64,000 nt of DNA from Gammaproteobacteria bacterium. Its GTDB lineage: Bacteria; Pseudomonadota; Gammaproteobacteria; Steroidobacterales; GCA-2729495. The position numbers and the translations under genes are program-made. How positions within the stretch are numbered: position 1 is the first letter of the stretch; each line of letters opens with the position of its first letter. Shown here piece by piece: positions 54,513 through 63,120 of this stretch. Under the pieces are notes generated by a model, which saw nothing but the letters and a program-made list of their open reading frames with translations, was not told the DNA's origin and did no database searches. The stretch is from NCBI GenBank assembly GCA_028285245.1, contig JANQPY010000047.1, forward strand, positions 1 through 64,000, given 5' to 3'.

Positions 54513-55901
54513 ATGGACGAGAACAGGTTTCGCACCGAGCGGGACAGCATGGGCGAGCTCCAGGTGCCCATTGATGCGCTTTGGGGCGCCCAGACGCAGC
54601 GCGCGGTGCAGAACTTTCCTATCAGCGGCCAGCCCATGCCACGCGCATTTATCCGCGCGCTGGGCTTGGTCAAATGGGCTACTGCCGGGGCCAACAGCGA
54701 GCTCGGCCTGCTGCCAGCCAAGACGGCGGTAGCTATCCAGCCGGCTGCCGCCGCCGTCGCCGATGGCCATCACGATGCGCAGTTTCCGGTGGATATTTTT
54801 CAGACCGGCTCTGGCACCAGCTCCAACATGAATGCTAACGAGGTCATCGCCAGGCTGGCGACCGATGCGTTGGGTGCGCCAGTGCATCCCAACGATGACG
54901 TCAATATGAGCCAGAGCAGCAACGATGTAATTCCTACCGCGGTTCACCTAAGCGCGGCCTTGTTGATCCACGAGCAACTGCTGCCAGCCCTTGACCATTT
55001 GCGCGAGACTCTGCAGGCCAAGGCCGAGGAAACCGCCGACGTGGTGAAGACCGGCCGCACGCATCTAATGGATGCCATGCCTGTTCGCTTTGACCAGGAG
55101 CTCGGCGGCTGGGCTACGCAGATTCAGCACGGGCAGGACCGGCTCCATGCGGCCTGGCCGAGGCTTTGTCAGCTCGCCCAAGGAGGCACGGCGGTTGGCA
55201 CGGGTATCAACGCACACCCAAAGTTTGGCGAGAAAGTCGCTGTATTGCTCGCCGAAAAGACCGGCATTGATTTTCGGATAGCCGATGATTATTTCACCGC
55301 CTTGTCAACGCAGGACGTTGCGGTGGAAGTATCCGGCCAGCTAAAGACGCTCGCCGTCTCGCTGATGAAAATTGCCAATGACCTGCGCTGGATGAACAGC
55401 GGCCCGTTAGCCGGGCTGGGTGAAATCGCCTTGCCGGCGCTGCAACCGGGCAGCAGCATCATGCCGGGCAAGGTCAATCCGGTCATTCCCGAAGCCGTGG
55501 CCATGGTTGCCGCGCAGGTTATCGGCAATGACACGACGATCACGGTGGCCGGCCAGTCAGGCAACTTTCAACTCAACGTGATGCTCCCGGTGGTCGGCGC
55601 GCGGCTGACTGAGAGCGCGAGTTTGCTGGCTAACGCCAGCCGTGTGCTGGCCGACAGCGCCATCGCCGGGTTCACGATAAACCAGGACAAGCTGAACGAA
55701 GCGCTCGACCGCAATCCGATTCTGGTCACCGCCATGAACCCCGTGATTGGCTATGAGAAAGGGGCGGCAATCGCGAAACAGGCTTACGCACAAGGTCGCC
55801 CGGTGCGGGACGTAGCGCGCGAGGAAACTGACCTCGACGATGCCGAGATAGATCGACTGCTCGACGCGCTCGATTTAACCCGGGGCGGCATTAAGGCCTG
55901 A
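54513..55901 (+). CDS. fumC: Fumarate hydratase class II
   Basis: Iron-independent fumarase of the TCA cycle, 462 residues. The ATG at 54513 with GGAG eight bases upstream is preferred over a GTG at 54507. Motifs in order: GSGTSSNMNANEVIA, SQSSNDVIPTA, GRTHLMDAMPV (catalytic His-Thr region) and the superfamily signature GSSIMPGKVNP. Class II enzymes resist oxidation. The gene is divergent from purB with about 180 bases between. Confidence 0.97.
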   Translation: MDENRFRTERDSMGELQVPIDALWGAQTQRAVQNFPISGQPMPRAFIRALGLVKWATAGANSELGLLPAKTAVAIQPAAAAVADGHHDAQFPVDIFQTGSGTSSNMNANEVIARLATDALGAPVHPNDDVNMSQSSNDVIPTAVHLSAALLIHEQLLPALDHLRETLQAKAEETADVVKTGRTHLMDAMPVRFDQELGGWATQIQHGQDRLHAAWPRLCQLAQGGTAVGTGINAHPKFGEKVAVLLAEKTGIDFRIADDYFTALSTQDVAVEVSGQLKTLAVSLMKIANDLRWMNSGPLAGLGEIALPALQPGSSIMPGKVNPVIPEAVAMVAAQVIGNDTTITVAGQSGNFQLNVMLPVVGARLTESASLLANASRVLADSAIAGFTINQDKLNEALDRNPILVTAMNPVIGYEKGAAIAKQAYAQGRPVRDVAREETDLDDAEIDRLLDALDLTRGGIKA

Positions 55902-55952
55902 GGTCCCGGGAGGCCGGGGTCTGGCAGCCCGCAACTGGACGCGCTGTCCGCT

Positions 55953-56573
55953 ATGGGCGCAAATCAGCCGCTCCGCGAAAACCTGGTGCAGCGGTTGCGC
56001 AGCACACGCCTGCCGGAGAATTTGCAGAATGCCGCGCGCGAGCGCTTCGGACCGGCCGTGGCAGACCGGCTCTTCCGGGCTCCCCTCGTTGAGGCCGCCG
56101 TGCTGGTGCCCATCGTCGACAGTACCGGCGGCCCCGAATTACTGCTGACCAAACGCAGAGCTGATCTGCCGGATCATCCTGGCCAGATTGCGTTCCCCGG
56201 TGGCCGCGCCGACACAACCGACGCTGACCTCAAGGCGACCGCGCTGCGCGAGGCCTATGAAGAAGTCGGACTTGGGCCGGATGGGCTTCAAGTAATCGGT
56301 TATCTGCCTGCTCAGGCCGTGGTGACTGGCTACGCCGTCGCGCCAGTGGTCGCATGCGTCGGAGCCCGGCCTGCACTGGTACTCAGCCCGGTGGAGGTAG
56401 ACAGCGTGTTTTTTGTACCGCTGGAGTTCCTGCTAGATCCGGCCAATTGCCGGGTAAACCGGCGGCAGCTGGGCGACGAGAGCTTCGATATGCCCGAGTA
56501 CCACTATGGCGATCATCGCATCTGGGGCGCCACCGCCGAGATCATTGCGAGCCTCCTTAATATTATTAAATAA
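55953..56573 (+). CDS. Nudix hydrolase, CoA pyrophosphatase (NudL/YeaB) type
   Basis: Protein of 206 residues that probably cleaves CoA or acyl-CoA to phosphopantetheine and adenosine 3',5'-bisphosphate. LLTKRRADLPDHPGQIAFPGG followed by ALREAYEEVGL is the UPF0035 plus Nudix signature; the first acidic residue of the Nudix box is Asp. The C-terminal YHYGDHRIWGATAEIIASLL is typical. It ends in an AT-rich stretch shared with the mazG upstream region, 18 bases away. Confidence 0.92.
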   Translation: MGANQPLRENLVQRLRSTRLPENLQNAARERFGPAVADRLFRAPLVEAAVLVPIVDSTGGPELLLTKRRADLPDHPGQIAFPGGRADTTDADLKATALREAYEEVGLGPDGLQVIGYLPAQAVVTGYAVAPVVACVGARPALVLSPVEVDSVFFVPLEFLLDPANCRVNRRQLGDESFDMPEYHYGDHRIWGATAEIIASLLNIIK

Positions 56574-56591
56574 CAATAATTTAATTAACTT

Positions 56592-57365
56592 ATGCAGAAA
56601 TTACTTGATGTAATGGCAGACCTTCGTCATCCGACGGAGGGCTGCCCCTGGGATCGAGCCCAGACATTCGCGAGCATCCTGCCGTATACCGTGGAGGAAG
56701 CCTACGAAGTGGCTGACGCGATTGACCGCGGTGATCTGGATGATCTCCGGCTGGAGTTGGGCGATCTGCTGCTGCAAGTCGTGTTTCATGCGCGTATGGC
56801 TGAGGAGGCGGGCGCCTTCGATTTCAGCGGTGTTGTGGACGGCATTACCGAGAAGCTCAGGCGCCGACATCCGCACGTGTTTGGGGCCGGCGTTGGAGAC
56901 CGCCCGTCGCCCGATGGCAGCGAGCGATCCTGGGAGGCAGAAAAAGCAGCTGAGCGGGCCGACCGCGGCGACGTCGGTGTGCTGGATGGTGTCAGTCTCG
57001 CGCTGCCTGCCCTGCTGCGCGCGCAGAAGCTCGGCCGGCGGGCCGCCGGTGTCGGCTTCGACTGGCCCGATGTCCGGGGCAGCCGGGCGAAAGTCAGCGA
57101 GGAACTGAATGAGCTGGACGCCGCTTGCGCCAGTCAGGATCACCCGGCGGTTCTTGAGGAGCTGGGCGACCTGTTGTTCGCCGTCGTAAACCTCGCGAGG
57201 CATCTCGAGATACCGGCGGAAGAGGCTCTGAGAAGAGCCAACACCAAGTTCGAGAAGCGGTTTGCACACGTGGAGGCCAGCGTTTCAGCGGCCGGCGGCA
57301 ACTGGTCGGACTTCAGTGCGGCCGAACTCGACACACTGTGGAACGCAGCGAAAGACAATAGGTAA
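56592..57365 (+). CDS. mazG: Nucleoside triphosphate pyrophosphohydrolase MazG
   Basis: House-cleaning enzyme that hydrolyses NTPs and lowers ppGpp, 257 residues. Two MazG domains are visible: the first has GCPWDRAQTFASILPYTVEEAYEVADAI and LRLELGDLLLQVVFHARM (EExxE and ExxD metal ligands); the second has VSEELNELDAA and LEELGDLLFAVVNLARHL. The DVRG to VGFDWPD linker is usual. An unusual 30-base A/T run (56557-56588) lies just before the ATG, which has no strong Shine-Dalgarno. Confidence 0.95.
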   Translation: MQKLLDVMADLRHPTEGCPWDRAQTFASILPYTVEEAYEVADAIDRGDLDDLRLELGDLLLQVVFHARMAEEAGAFDFSGVVDGITEKLRRRHPHVFGAGVGDRPSPDGSERSWEAEKAAERADRGDVGVLDGVSLALPALLRAQKLGRRAAGVGFDWPDVRGSRAKVSEELNELDAACASQDHPAVLEELGDLLFAVVNLARHLEIPAEEALRRANTKFEKRFAHVEASVSAAGGNWSDFSAAELDTLWNAAKDNR

Positions 57366-57421
57366 GCGCATAATTCCCCACCGGCCAGTAGGAATGCACC
57401 TGGGTTAGAGGGCCAAGCGTT

Positions 57422-58327
57422 ATGAAGACCAAAGCACTGTGGATCAGCCTGACAGCGTGCCTCGCCACGGCTTATCTGCCCGCAAGCGCGCAGCAGGATT
57501 TGGATAGCGTGCAGATCACGTCTCAGCCAGTAGCGCCCGGCCTGTTCATGCTCACCGGTTCCGGCGGCAACATCGGCGTGCTGACCGGCGAGGAAGGCGT
57601 TGTCATTGTGGATGATCAGTTTGCTGAACTCACGGAGAAAATTCAGGCAACTATCGCGACGCTCTCTGATGAGCCCGTGCGCATGGTGCTGAATACGCAC
57701 TGGCATTCCGATCACACGGGCGGCAACGAAAACTTTGGCGAGGCTGGCGCCCTGATCATTGCCCATGAAAATGTGCGCCGGCGGATGAATGCGGAAGGTG
57801 TGATCACGTTTTTCAACATGCAGACGCCGCCGTCCCCGCCTGCCGCATTGCCGGTTGTGACGTTTACCGCAGATGTGACTCTGCACCTTAATGGCGTGGC
57901 TGTGCGGGCCGAGCATCTGCCCGGTGCGCACACTGACGGTGACGCCATCATCTGGTTTGACGGCCTAAACGCGGTGCATATGGGTGACACCTATTTCAAC
58001 GGGCTCTACCCCTTCGTCGACAAGAGTTCAGGCGGCAGCGTGGCGGGCATGCTGGCTGCCGCGGATCACGTCATCACGCGCATCGATGACGAAACACAGA
58101 TCATCCCCGGCCATGGACCACTGTCGAACAAAGCGGAACTCGTCGCCTACCGCAGCATGCTGGCTACCGTGGCCGGGCGCATCGAGGCGCTGGTTGCTGA
58201 AGGCAAGTCAACCCCGGAGATCATCGCGGCGAAACCCAGCGCTGAGTATGACGCGCAGTGGGGCCAGGCCTTTATACAACCTGACCAATGGATTGGCCTG
58301 TTGTGCAGTCTGCTGGATTGTCCATGA
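57422..58327 (+). CDS. Exported metallo-beta-lactamase-fold hydrolase
   Basis: MBL-fold protein of 301 residues with a signal peptide ending in ASAQ (cut near residue 24). Zinc ligands follow HxHxDH: His93, His95, Asp97 and His98 in NTHWHSDHTGG; further ligands are in LPGAHTDGD and IIPGHGPL. The pattern resembles the quinoprotein-relay SoxH-like group more than true beta-lactamases. The stop overlaps the DAHP synthase start in ATGA, so they are co-translated although the functions look unrelated. Confidence 0.88.
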   Translation: MKTKALWISLTACLATAYLPASAQQDLDSVQITSQPVAPGLFMLTGSGGNIGVLTGEEGVVIVDDQFAELTEKIQATIATLSDEPVRMVLNTHWHSDHTGGNENFGEAGALIIAHENVRRRMNAEGVITFFNMQTPPSPPAALPVVTFTADVTLHLNGVAVRAEHLPGAHTDGDAIIWFDGLNAVHMGDTYFNGLYPFVDKSSGGSVAGMLAAADHVITRIDDETQIIPGHGPLSNKAELVAYRSMLATVAGRIEALVAEGKSTPEIIAAKPSAEYDAQWGQAFIQPDQWIGLLCSLLDCP

Positions 58328-59667
58328 GTCAGGCGCGCGACAGTGCCTGGGCGCCCGATAGCTGGCAGAGGCTTCCGGCCAGGCAGCAACCAAGCTATGC
58401 CGATGAGCAGGAGCTGCAGGCCGCCTTGGCTACATTGGCGAGCCTGCCGCCACTGGTTACGAGCTGGGAAGTCGAACAGCTTAAGGATCGGCTGGCTGAC
58501 GCGCAGGCGGGCAGGGCGTTTGTGTTGCAGGGCGGGGACTGCGCCGAGAGCTTCGCCGAGTGCACGTCACCCCGTATCGTCGGCCAGCTGAAAGTGCTGC
58601 TGCAGATGAGCGTGGTGCTGATGGCCGGACTGAAGCGTCCAGTGGTTCGTATCGGTCGTCTTGCAGGTCAGTATGCCAAACCCAGGTCGGCTGATCAGGA
58701 AACCCGGGATGGTGAAAGTCTGCCCAGTTATCGCGGCGACCTGGTGAACCGCGAGCCGTTCACCGCCGCGGACCGGGAACCTGATCCGGCGCTGTTGTTG
58801 CGCGGTTACGAGCGCGCGGCGTTGACGCTGAACTTCCTGCGCGCCCTGGTCGATGGTGGCTTCGCGGATCTGCATCACCCTGAAAACTGGGATCTCGATT
58901 TCGTGAGCCGATCACCAGCGGCTGAGCAATACCGCGCGGTCGTACAGCAGGTTTCCAACAGCCTGGATTTCTTTGAGTCGGTTACCGGCGGCCCCGTGCA
59001 TTACACGCGCCGGGTCGACTTCTATTCCGCACATGAAGGACTGCACCTGCACTACGAACAGGCACAGACGCGTTTCCTGGAGCACCGGCAGAACTGGTAC
59101 AACCTGACTACCCACTTTCCGTGGATTGGCATGCGCACGGCGGATCCCGATGGCGCCCATGTTGAGTTTTTCCGCGGCGTACAAAACCCGGTGGGCGTCA
59201 AAATCGGCGGTGAACTCTCAACAGAGCGGCTGCAGGCACTGGTGCGCCGGCTGAATCCTGACAATGAGCCGGGACGTTTAACGCTTATACACCGGTTTGG
59301 TGCCGCCCGGATCGAAGCCGAACTGCCGCGATTGGTGGATGCGGTGCGCTCGACCGGCATCGATGTTCTATGGGTTTGCGATCCGATGCATGGGAACACG
59401 GAGACAACCGCCGGAGGAATCAAGACGCGCCGGCTGGAAAACATTCAGTCAGAGCTGCGCGCGGCACTGCACTTGCATCGGGAGATGGGGTCCAACCTTG
59501 GCGGCGTTCACCTGGAGTTGACCGGCGAACATGTCACTGAATGCACTGGCGGCTCACGCGGACTCACGGATGAGGACCTGACGCGTGACTATAGAAGTCT
59601 GGTTGATCCGCGGCTGAACTATGAACAGGCCATGGAGATTGCCCTCGACATCGCCAACCAAGCCTAG
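58324..59667 (+). CDS. 3-deoxy-7-phosphoheptulonate synthase, class II
   Basis: First enzyme of the shikimate pathway, joining phosphoenolpyruvate and erythrose 4-phosphate. 447 residues from the ATG at 58324 inside the previous stop (ATGA). The class II (plant-like) fold is shown by LQGGDCAESFAECTSP, RIGRLAGQYAKPRS, ESLPSYRGDLVN, HEGLHLHYEQAQTR and WVCDPMHGNT with the metal and substrate residues. Class II enzymes are less common in gammaproteobacteria than class I AroFGH. Confidence 0.95.
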   Translation: MSQARDSAWAPDSWQRLPARQQPSYADEQELQAALATLASLPPLVTSWEVEQLKDRLADAQAGRAFVLQGGDCAESFAECTSPRIVGQLKVLLQMSVVLMAGLKRPVVRIGRLAGQYAKPRSADQETRDGESLPSYRGDLVNREPFTAADREPDPALLLRGYERAALTLNFLRALVDGGFADLHHPENWDLDFVSRSPAAEQYRAVVQQVSNSLDFFESVTGGPVHYTRRVDFYSAHEGLHLHYEQAQTRFLEHRQNWYNLTTHFPWIGMRTADPDGAHVEFFRGVQNPVGVKIGGELSTERLQALVRRLNPDNEPGRLTLIHRFGAARIEAELPRLVDAVRSTGIDVLWVCDPMHGNTETTAGGIKTRRLENIQSELRAALHLHREMGSNLGGVHLELTGEHVTECTGGSRGLTDEDLTRDYRSLVDPRLNYEQAMEIALDIANQA

Positions 59668-59819
59668 AAGGCCTCAGACTGGTGAAACGCCCTCAAGCGG
59701 TCCGATACTTCGTTGTGGTCCGACTCAAGATGCTCATGTATTCGCGCACACACTCCGCTCTTTTGGAACCCCTCCGCACCTCGTCTCGCCCTCGCCTGAG
59801 GACGTTTTAGGGGCCCCTT

Positions 59820-60437
59820 GTGTTTAGCGTCGAGTGCGAACGCTGCCCAAGGCTAGCGGCACATCTTGCGGCGGTGCGCGAGAAGCATCCCGACTATCAC
59901 GGTCGTCCGGTAGATTCTTTCGGCCCACAGGATGCCCGGCTGCTGGTAGTCGGCCTGGCGCCCGGGCTACACGGGGCTAACCGCACCGGGCGGCCATTTA
60001 CTGGTGATTACGCGGGCATCCTGCTGTACGAAACACTGCATGCCTATGGGTTCGCGAGTGCCCCGGTCAGCACCGCGGCTGATGACGGTCTGCAGTTAAT
60101 CGACTGCCGTATCACCAACGCAGTCCGCTGCCTGCCACCGAACAACAAACCCACGACGGCAGAAGTCAACACATGTAACGATTTTCTCGCGCAAGAGCTG
60201 GCGCCAGGCCCGGATTGCGTTATCGCGCTGGGCACGGTTGCACACCGGGCGGTACTTCGTGCCTTGGGTGTGCGCCTGTCGGCCTACAGCTTCGCCCACG
60301 GCGCGGTTCACGAACTACCGGAATTCTGCCTGCTCGATTCCTATCACTGCAGCCGCTACAACACTCAGACTCGCCGTCTCACCGCAGAAATGTTCTCCAG
60401 TGTGTTCGTCACCGCGCGGGGAATACTCAATGACTGA
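59820..60437 (+). CDS. Uracil-DNA glycosylase, family 5 (UDGb-like)
   Basis: Base-excision repair glycosylase of 205 residues. Motif 1 is VGLAPGLHGANRTGRPFTGDYAG, motif 2 is DSYHCSRYNTQTRRLT, and ITNAVRCLPPNNKPTTAE lies between; this is the family 5 pattern, which acts on uracil, hypoxanthine and xanthine. N-terminal Cys6 and Cys9 (ECERCPRL), with Cys in the middle and C-terminal parts, could bind an iron-sulfur cluster. It starts with GTG and overlaps uvrC by eight bases. Confidence 0.9.
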   Translation: MFSVECERCPRLAAHLAAVREKHPDYHGRPVDSFGPQDARLLVVGLAPGLHGANRTGRPFTGDYAGILLYETLHAYGFASAPVSTAADDGLQLIDCRITNAVRCLPPNNKPTTAEVNTCNDFLAQELAPGPDCVIALGTVAHRAVLRALGVRLSAYSFAHGAVHELPEFCLLDSYHCSRYNTQTRRLTAEMFSSVFVTARGILND

Positions 60438-62256
60438 GCCCTTCCAGGCCGACGCGTTTCTGCAAACGCTAACGCACCGGCCGGGCGTCTACCGCATGCT
60501 CGGCGAAGATGACCAGGTGCTGTATGTCGGCAAGGCGCGGGACCTTAAAAAACGAGTAGCAAGCTATTTCGGGTCGAAAGCGCATCACCCAAAAACGCAG
60601 GCGCTCATGCGCCAGACCCGGCGCGTGGAGGTGACGGTGACCAGCAGTGAACAGGAAGCGCTGCTGCTCGAATACAACCTGATCAAGACCCACACGCCAC
60701 GCTTCAACATCGTGCTGAGGGACGACAAGAGTTATCCGTACATCTATCTGACGAGCGAGCAGACCTACCCGCGGTTTAGCTTTCATCGTGGCTCACGACG
60801 CAAGCCCGGGCAGTTCTTTGGTCCGTTCCCCAATGCCGGCGCAGTGCGCCGCGTACTGGCCGACTTACAGAAGCTGTTTCAGGTGCGGCAATGCCAGGAT
60901 GCCTACTTCGCCAATCGGAGCCGCCCCTGTCTGCAGCACCAGATTAAGCGCTGTACCGCGCCCTGCGTCGGACTGGTCAGCGCAGACGACTATGCCCGGG
61001 ACGTTACCGACGCGGTGAACTTCCTGCGCGGCAAAGACGACGTTGTCGTCGACCGGCTCGTCGCCCAGATGGAGGCGGCGTCGGCACAGCAGGAATTCGA
61101 GGAGGCTGCTCGCCGCCGCGATCAGATCGCTGCCATCAGGCAGGTGCAGGCCACACAGGTGGTTGCCGGTGGCAACACACCGGACGCCGACGTGCTGGCG
61201 CTGCACACCGAGCAGGGCACCCAGTGCATCGCGCTAATCATGATTCGCAATCGCCGGGTGCTCGGCAGCCGCTGGCTCTATCCAACGTCGGGCGGCGAGC
61301 CTGACCCCGGCGAGGTCATGGCAGCAACAATTGCGCAGCATTATTTTGAGCAGGCTGCACCCGCTGAACTGGTGGTCAGTGTGGCGATCCCGGATAGCGA
61401 GTTGCTCAGCGCCGCTCTGACTGAGCGTTCGGGGGCGCGTGTAGAGATCAAGTCGTCGGTCAGGGGTCAGCGGCGCAAGTGGCTCGCCATGGCCCAGCAA
61501 AACGCACGAGAAGGAGCAGCGCAACGCCTGGCGGCACGCGGTGATTTACAGACTCAGTTTCTGGAGCTGCAGAGGGCGCTTGGCCTGAATGCCATGCCGG
61601 AACGCATTGAGTGCTTCGATATCAGTCACACAGGCGGGGAGCGCACGGTAGCGGCGTGCGTCGCGTTTACGCGCGATGGACCCGCCAAATCAGGCTATCG
61701 CCGCTACAACATTCGCGAGGCTGACGCGGGCGACGACTACGCCGCAATCGCCGAAGCCGTTCGGCGCCGCTACTCAAGGACCGACGACAAAGCAGCCGCG
61801 TGGCCCGATCTCGTGCTCATCGACGGCGGCCGCGGCCAGCTCACCGCTGCCACGACCGTGCTTGATGAACTGCAGATTGGCGGGCTAGAACTGCTGGCCG
61901 TCGCCAAAGGAGCTGGACGAAAAGCCGGCCGCGAAAAATTGTTGCGACCCGGGTCCAGGGACGCGCTGCGTCTCGACCCATCGTCTCCGGCACTGCACTT
62001 AATTCAGCAGTTGCGCGACGAAGCGCATCGCTTCGCCATAACGGCCCACCGGCAGCGCCGCGGGCGCAAGCTGCGTGAATCCCTTCTGGAGGAAATTGCA
62101 GGCTTGGGCCCAAAGCGACGACGGGCATTGCTCCAGGCTTTTGGCGGGCTCCGCGGGGTGCGACGGGCCGGCGTCGATGACCTGGCGAAGGTGAACGGCA
62201 TCAGCCGCACCTTGGCCCAGCGGATCCATGAGCACCTGCACAGCGGGAAGACCTAG
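60430..62256 (+). CDS. uvrC: Excinuclease ABC subunit C
   Basis: Nuclease that cuts on both sides of UvrAB-bound damage. The frame runs back to 60238, but the ATG at 60430 gives 608 residues and the family start PFQADAFLQTLTHRPGVYRM. Domains: GIY-YIG (about 12-95, LYVGKARDLKKRVASYF), a Cys cluster (VRQCQDAYFANRSRPCLQHQIKRCTAPC), UVR motif near 205-235, RNase H-like C-terminal nuclease (ECFDISHTGG, LVLIDGGRGQL) and tandem HhH at the end. Confidence 0.97.
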   Translation: MTEPFQADAFLQTLTHRPGVYRMLGEDDQVLYVGKARDLKKRVASYFGSKAHHPKTQALMRQTRRVEVTVTSSEQEALLLEYNLIKTHTPRFNIVLRDDKSYPYIYLTSEQTYPRFSFHRGSRRKPGQFFGPFPNAGAVRRVLADLQKLFQVRQCQDAYFANRSRPCLQHQIKRCTAPCVGLVSADDYARDVTDAVNFLRGKDDVVVDRLVAQMEAASAQQEFEEAARRRDQIAAIRQVQATQVVAGGNTPDADVLALHTEQGTQCIALIMIRNRRVLGSRWLYPTSGGEPDPGEVMAATIAQHYFEQAAPAELVVSVAIPDSELLSAALTERSGARVEIKSSVRGQRRKWLAMAQQNAREGAAQRLAARGDLQTQFLELQRALGLNAMPERIECFDISHTGGERTVAACVAFTRDGPAKSGYRRYNIREADAGDDYAAIAEAVRRRYSRTDDKAAAWPDLVLIDGGRGQLTAATTVLDELQIGGLELLAVAKGAGRKAGREKLLRPGSRDALRLDPSSPALHLIQQLRDEAHRFAITAHRQRRGRKLRESLLEEIAGLGPKRRRALLQAFGGLRGVRRAGVDDLAKVNGISRTLAQRIHEHLHSGKT

Positions 62257-62308
62257 GCCAGCCATCCTGACGCCGGGAAGACGCTGATCATCAGGGTAGA
62301 ATTCGGCG

Positions 62309-62896
62309 ATGTCTGTTGCTACCTCCCACAAATGGAATTTCGCGCTTTGGCTGACCTGGTTTCGCATCGCCGCGATACCTCTGGTCGTCATCGTGTTCTT
62401 TTTGCCGTGGTATTGGGCACCCCCGGCTGCGACCCTGGTTTTCTCGCTCGCTGCACTGACAGACTGGCTGGATGGCTACGTGGCGCGACGCTTCAACCTG
62501 ACGTCTGCATTCGGTGCATTTCTGGATCCGGTGGCTGACAAGCTGATGGTGACCACCGCGCTGGTGCTCGTGCTGCAGGCCGATCCCACCTGGTATCTGG
62601 CGGTGACCGCAGCCGTCATCATCGGCCGGGAGCTCACTATCTCTGCTTTACGCGAGTGGATGGCGGAACTGGGCCGCCGACATCATGTGGCCGTGTCGGG
62701 TTCCGGCAAGCTGAAGACGATCCTGCAGATGGTGGGTCTGGGCGCCATGCTCTACCGTTACGATTTCCTTGGCATTCCCATCTACATGATCGGCAAAGGA
62801 CTGCTGATCGTGGCCGCCGGGCTCACGCTGTGGTCAATGGCCATTTATCTTCGGGCCGCCTGGCCACACCTGACGGCAGACGAACCCGTTTCTTGA
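62309..62896 (+). CDS. pgsA: CDP-diacylglycerol-glycerol-3-phosphate 3-phosphatidyltransferase
   Basis: Inner-membrane enzyme of phosphatidylglycerol and cardiolipin synthesis, 195 residues. The CDP-alcohol phosphotransferase signature D-x2-D-G-x2-A-R-x8-G-x3-D-x3-D is complete: Asp52, Asp55, Gly56, Ala59, Arg60, Gly69, Asp73 and Asp77. Several hydrophobic segments fit six helices. It follows uvrC by 52 bases and precedes tRNA-Gly, the order known from Escherichia coli (uvrC-pgsA-glyW-cysT). The tRNA promoter begins at its stop codon. Confidence 0.96.
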   Translation: MSVATSHKWNFALWLTWFRIAAIPLVVIVFFLPWYWAPPAATLVFSLAALTDWLDGYVARRFNLTSAFGAFLDPVADKLMVTTALVLVLQADPTWYLAVTAAVIIGRELTISALREWMAELGRRHHVAVSGSGKLKTILQMVGLGAMLYRYDFLGIPIYMIGKGLLIVAAGLTLWSMAIYLRAAWPHLTADEPVS

Positions 62897-62920
62897 CAGC
62901 GGCTTTGGCCACGATAACAT
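62893..62920 (+). promoter_or_regulatory. Promoter of tRNA-Gly
   Basis: Consensus -35 TTGACA (62893-62898) overlaps the pgsA stop codon; 16 bases later TAACAT (62915-62920) is a fair -10. The following GCGGGTC is a GC-rich discriminator, as expected for stringently controlled tRNA genes. The tRNA begins 16 bases after the -10. Confidence 0.6.
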
Positions 62921-62935
62921 TGCGGGTCTTGTCTG

Positions 62936-63011
62936 GCGGGCGTAGCTCAGTTGGTAGAGCGCAACCTTGCCAAGGTTGAGGTCGACGGTTCGAACCCGTT
63001 CGCCCGCTCCA
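62936..63011 (+). tRNA. tRNA-Gly (anticodon GCC)
   Basis: 76-base tRNA with encoded CCA. The acceptor stem pairs GCGGGCG (62936-62942) with CGCCCGC (63001-63007). The anticodon stem CAACC/GGTTG encloses loop TTGCCAA with anticodon GCC; the T-loop is GTTCGAA. The discriminator is T and CCA is at 63009-63011. It corresponds to glyW in Escherichia coli by position after pgsA. Confidence 0.97.
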
Positions 63012-63120
63012 GATTTTCTTGAACTTCACGGTGATCGCTGGCCGCGGCCACTCGATACATCGCCTGCACTATCAGGCACAGGCGAACCAAACGCCGACTC
63101 CGCTGTCCGTGCTCTAAGAC

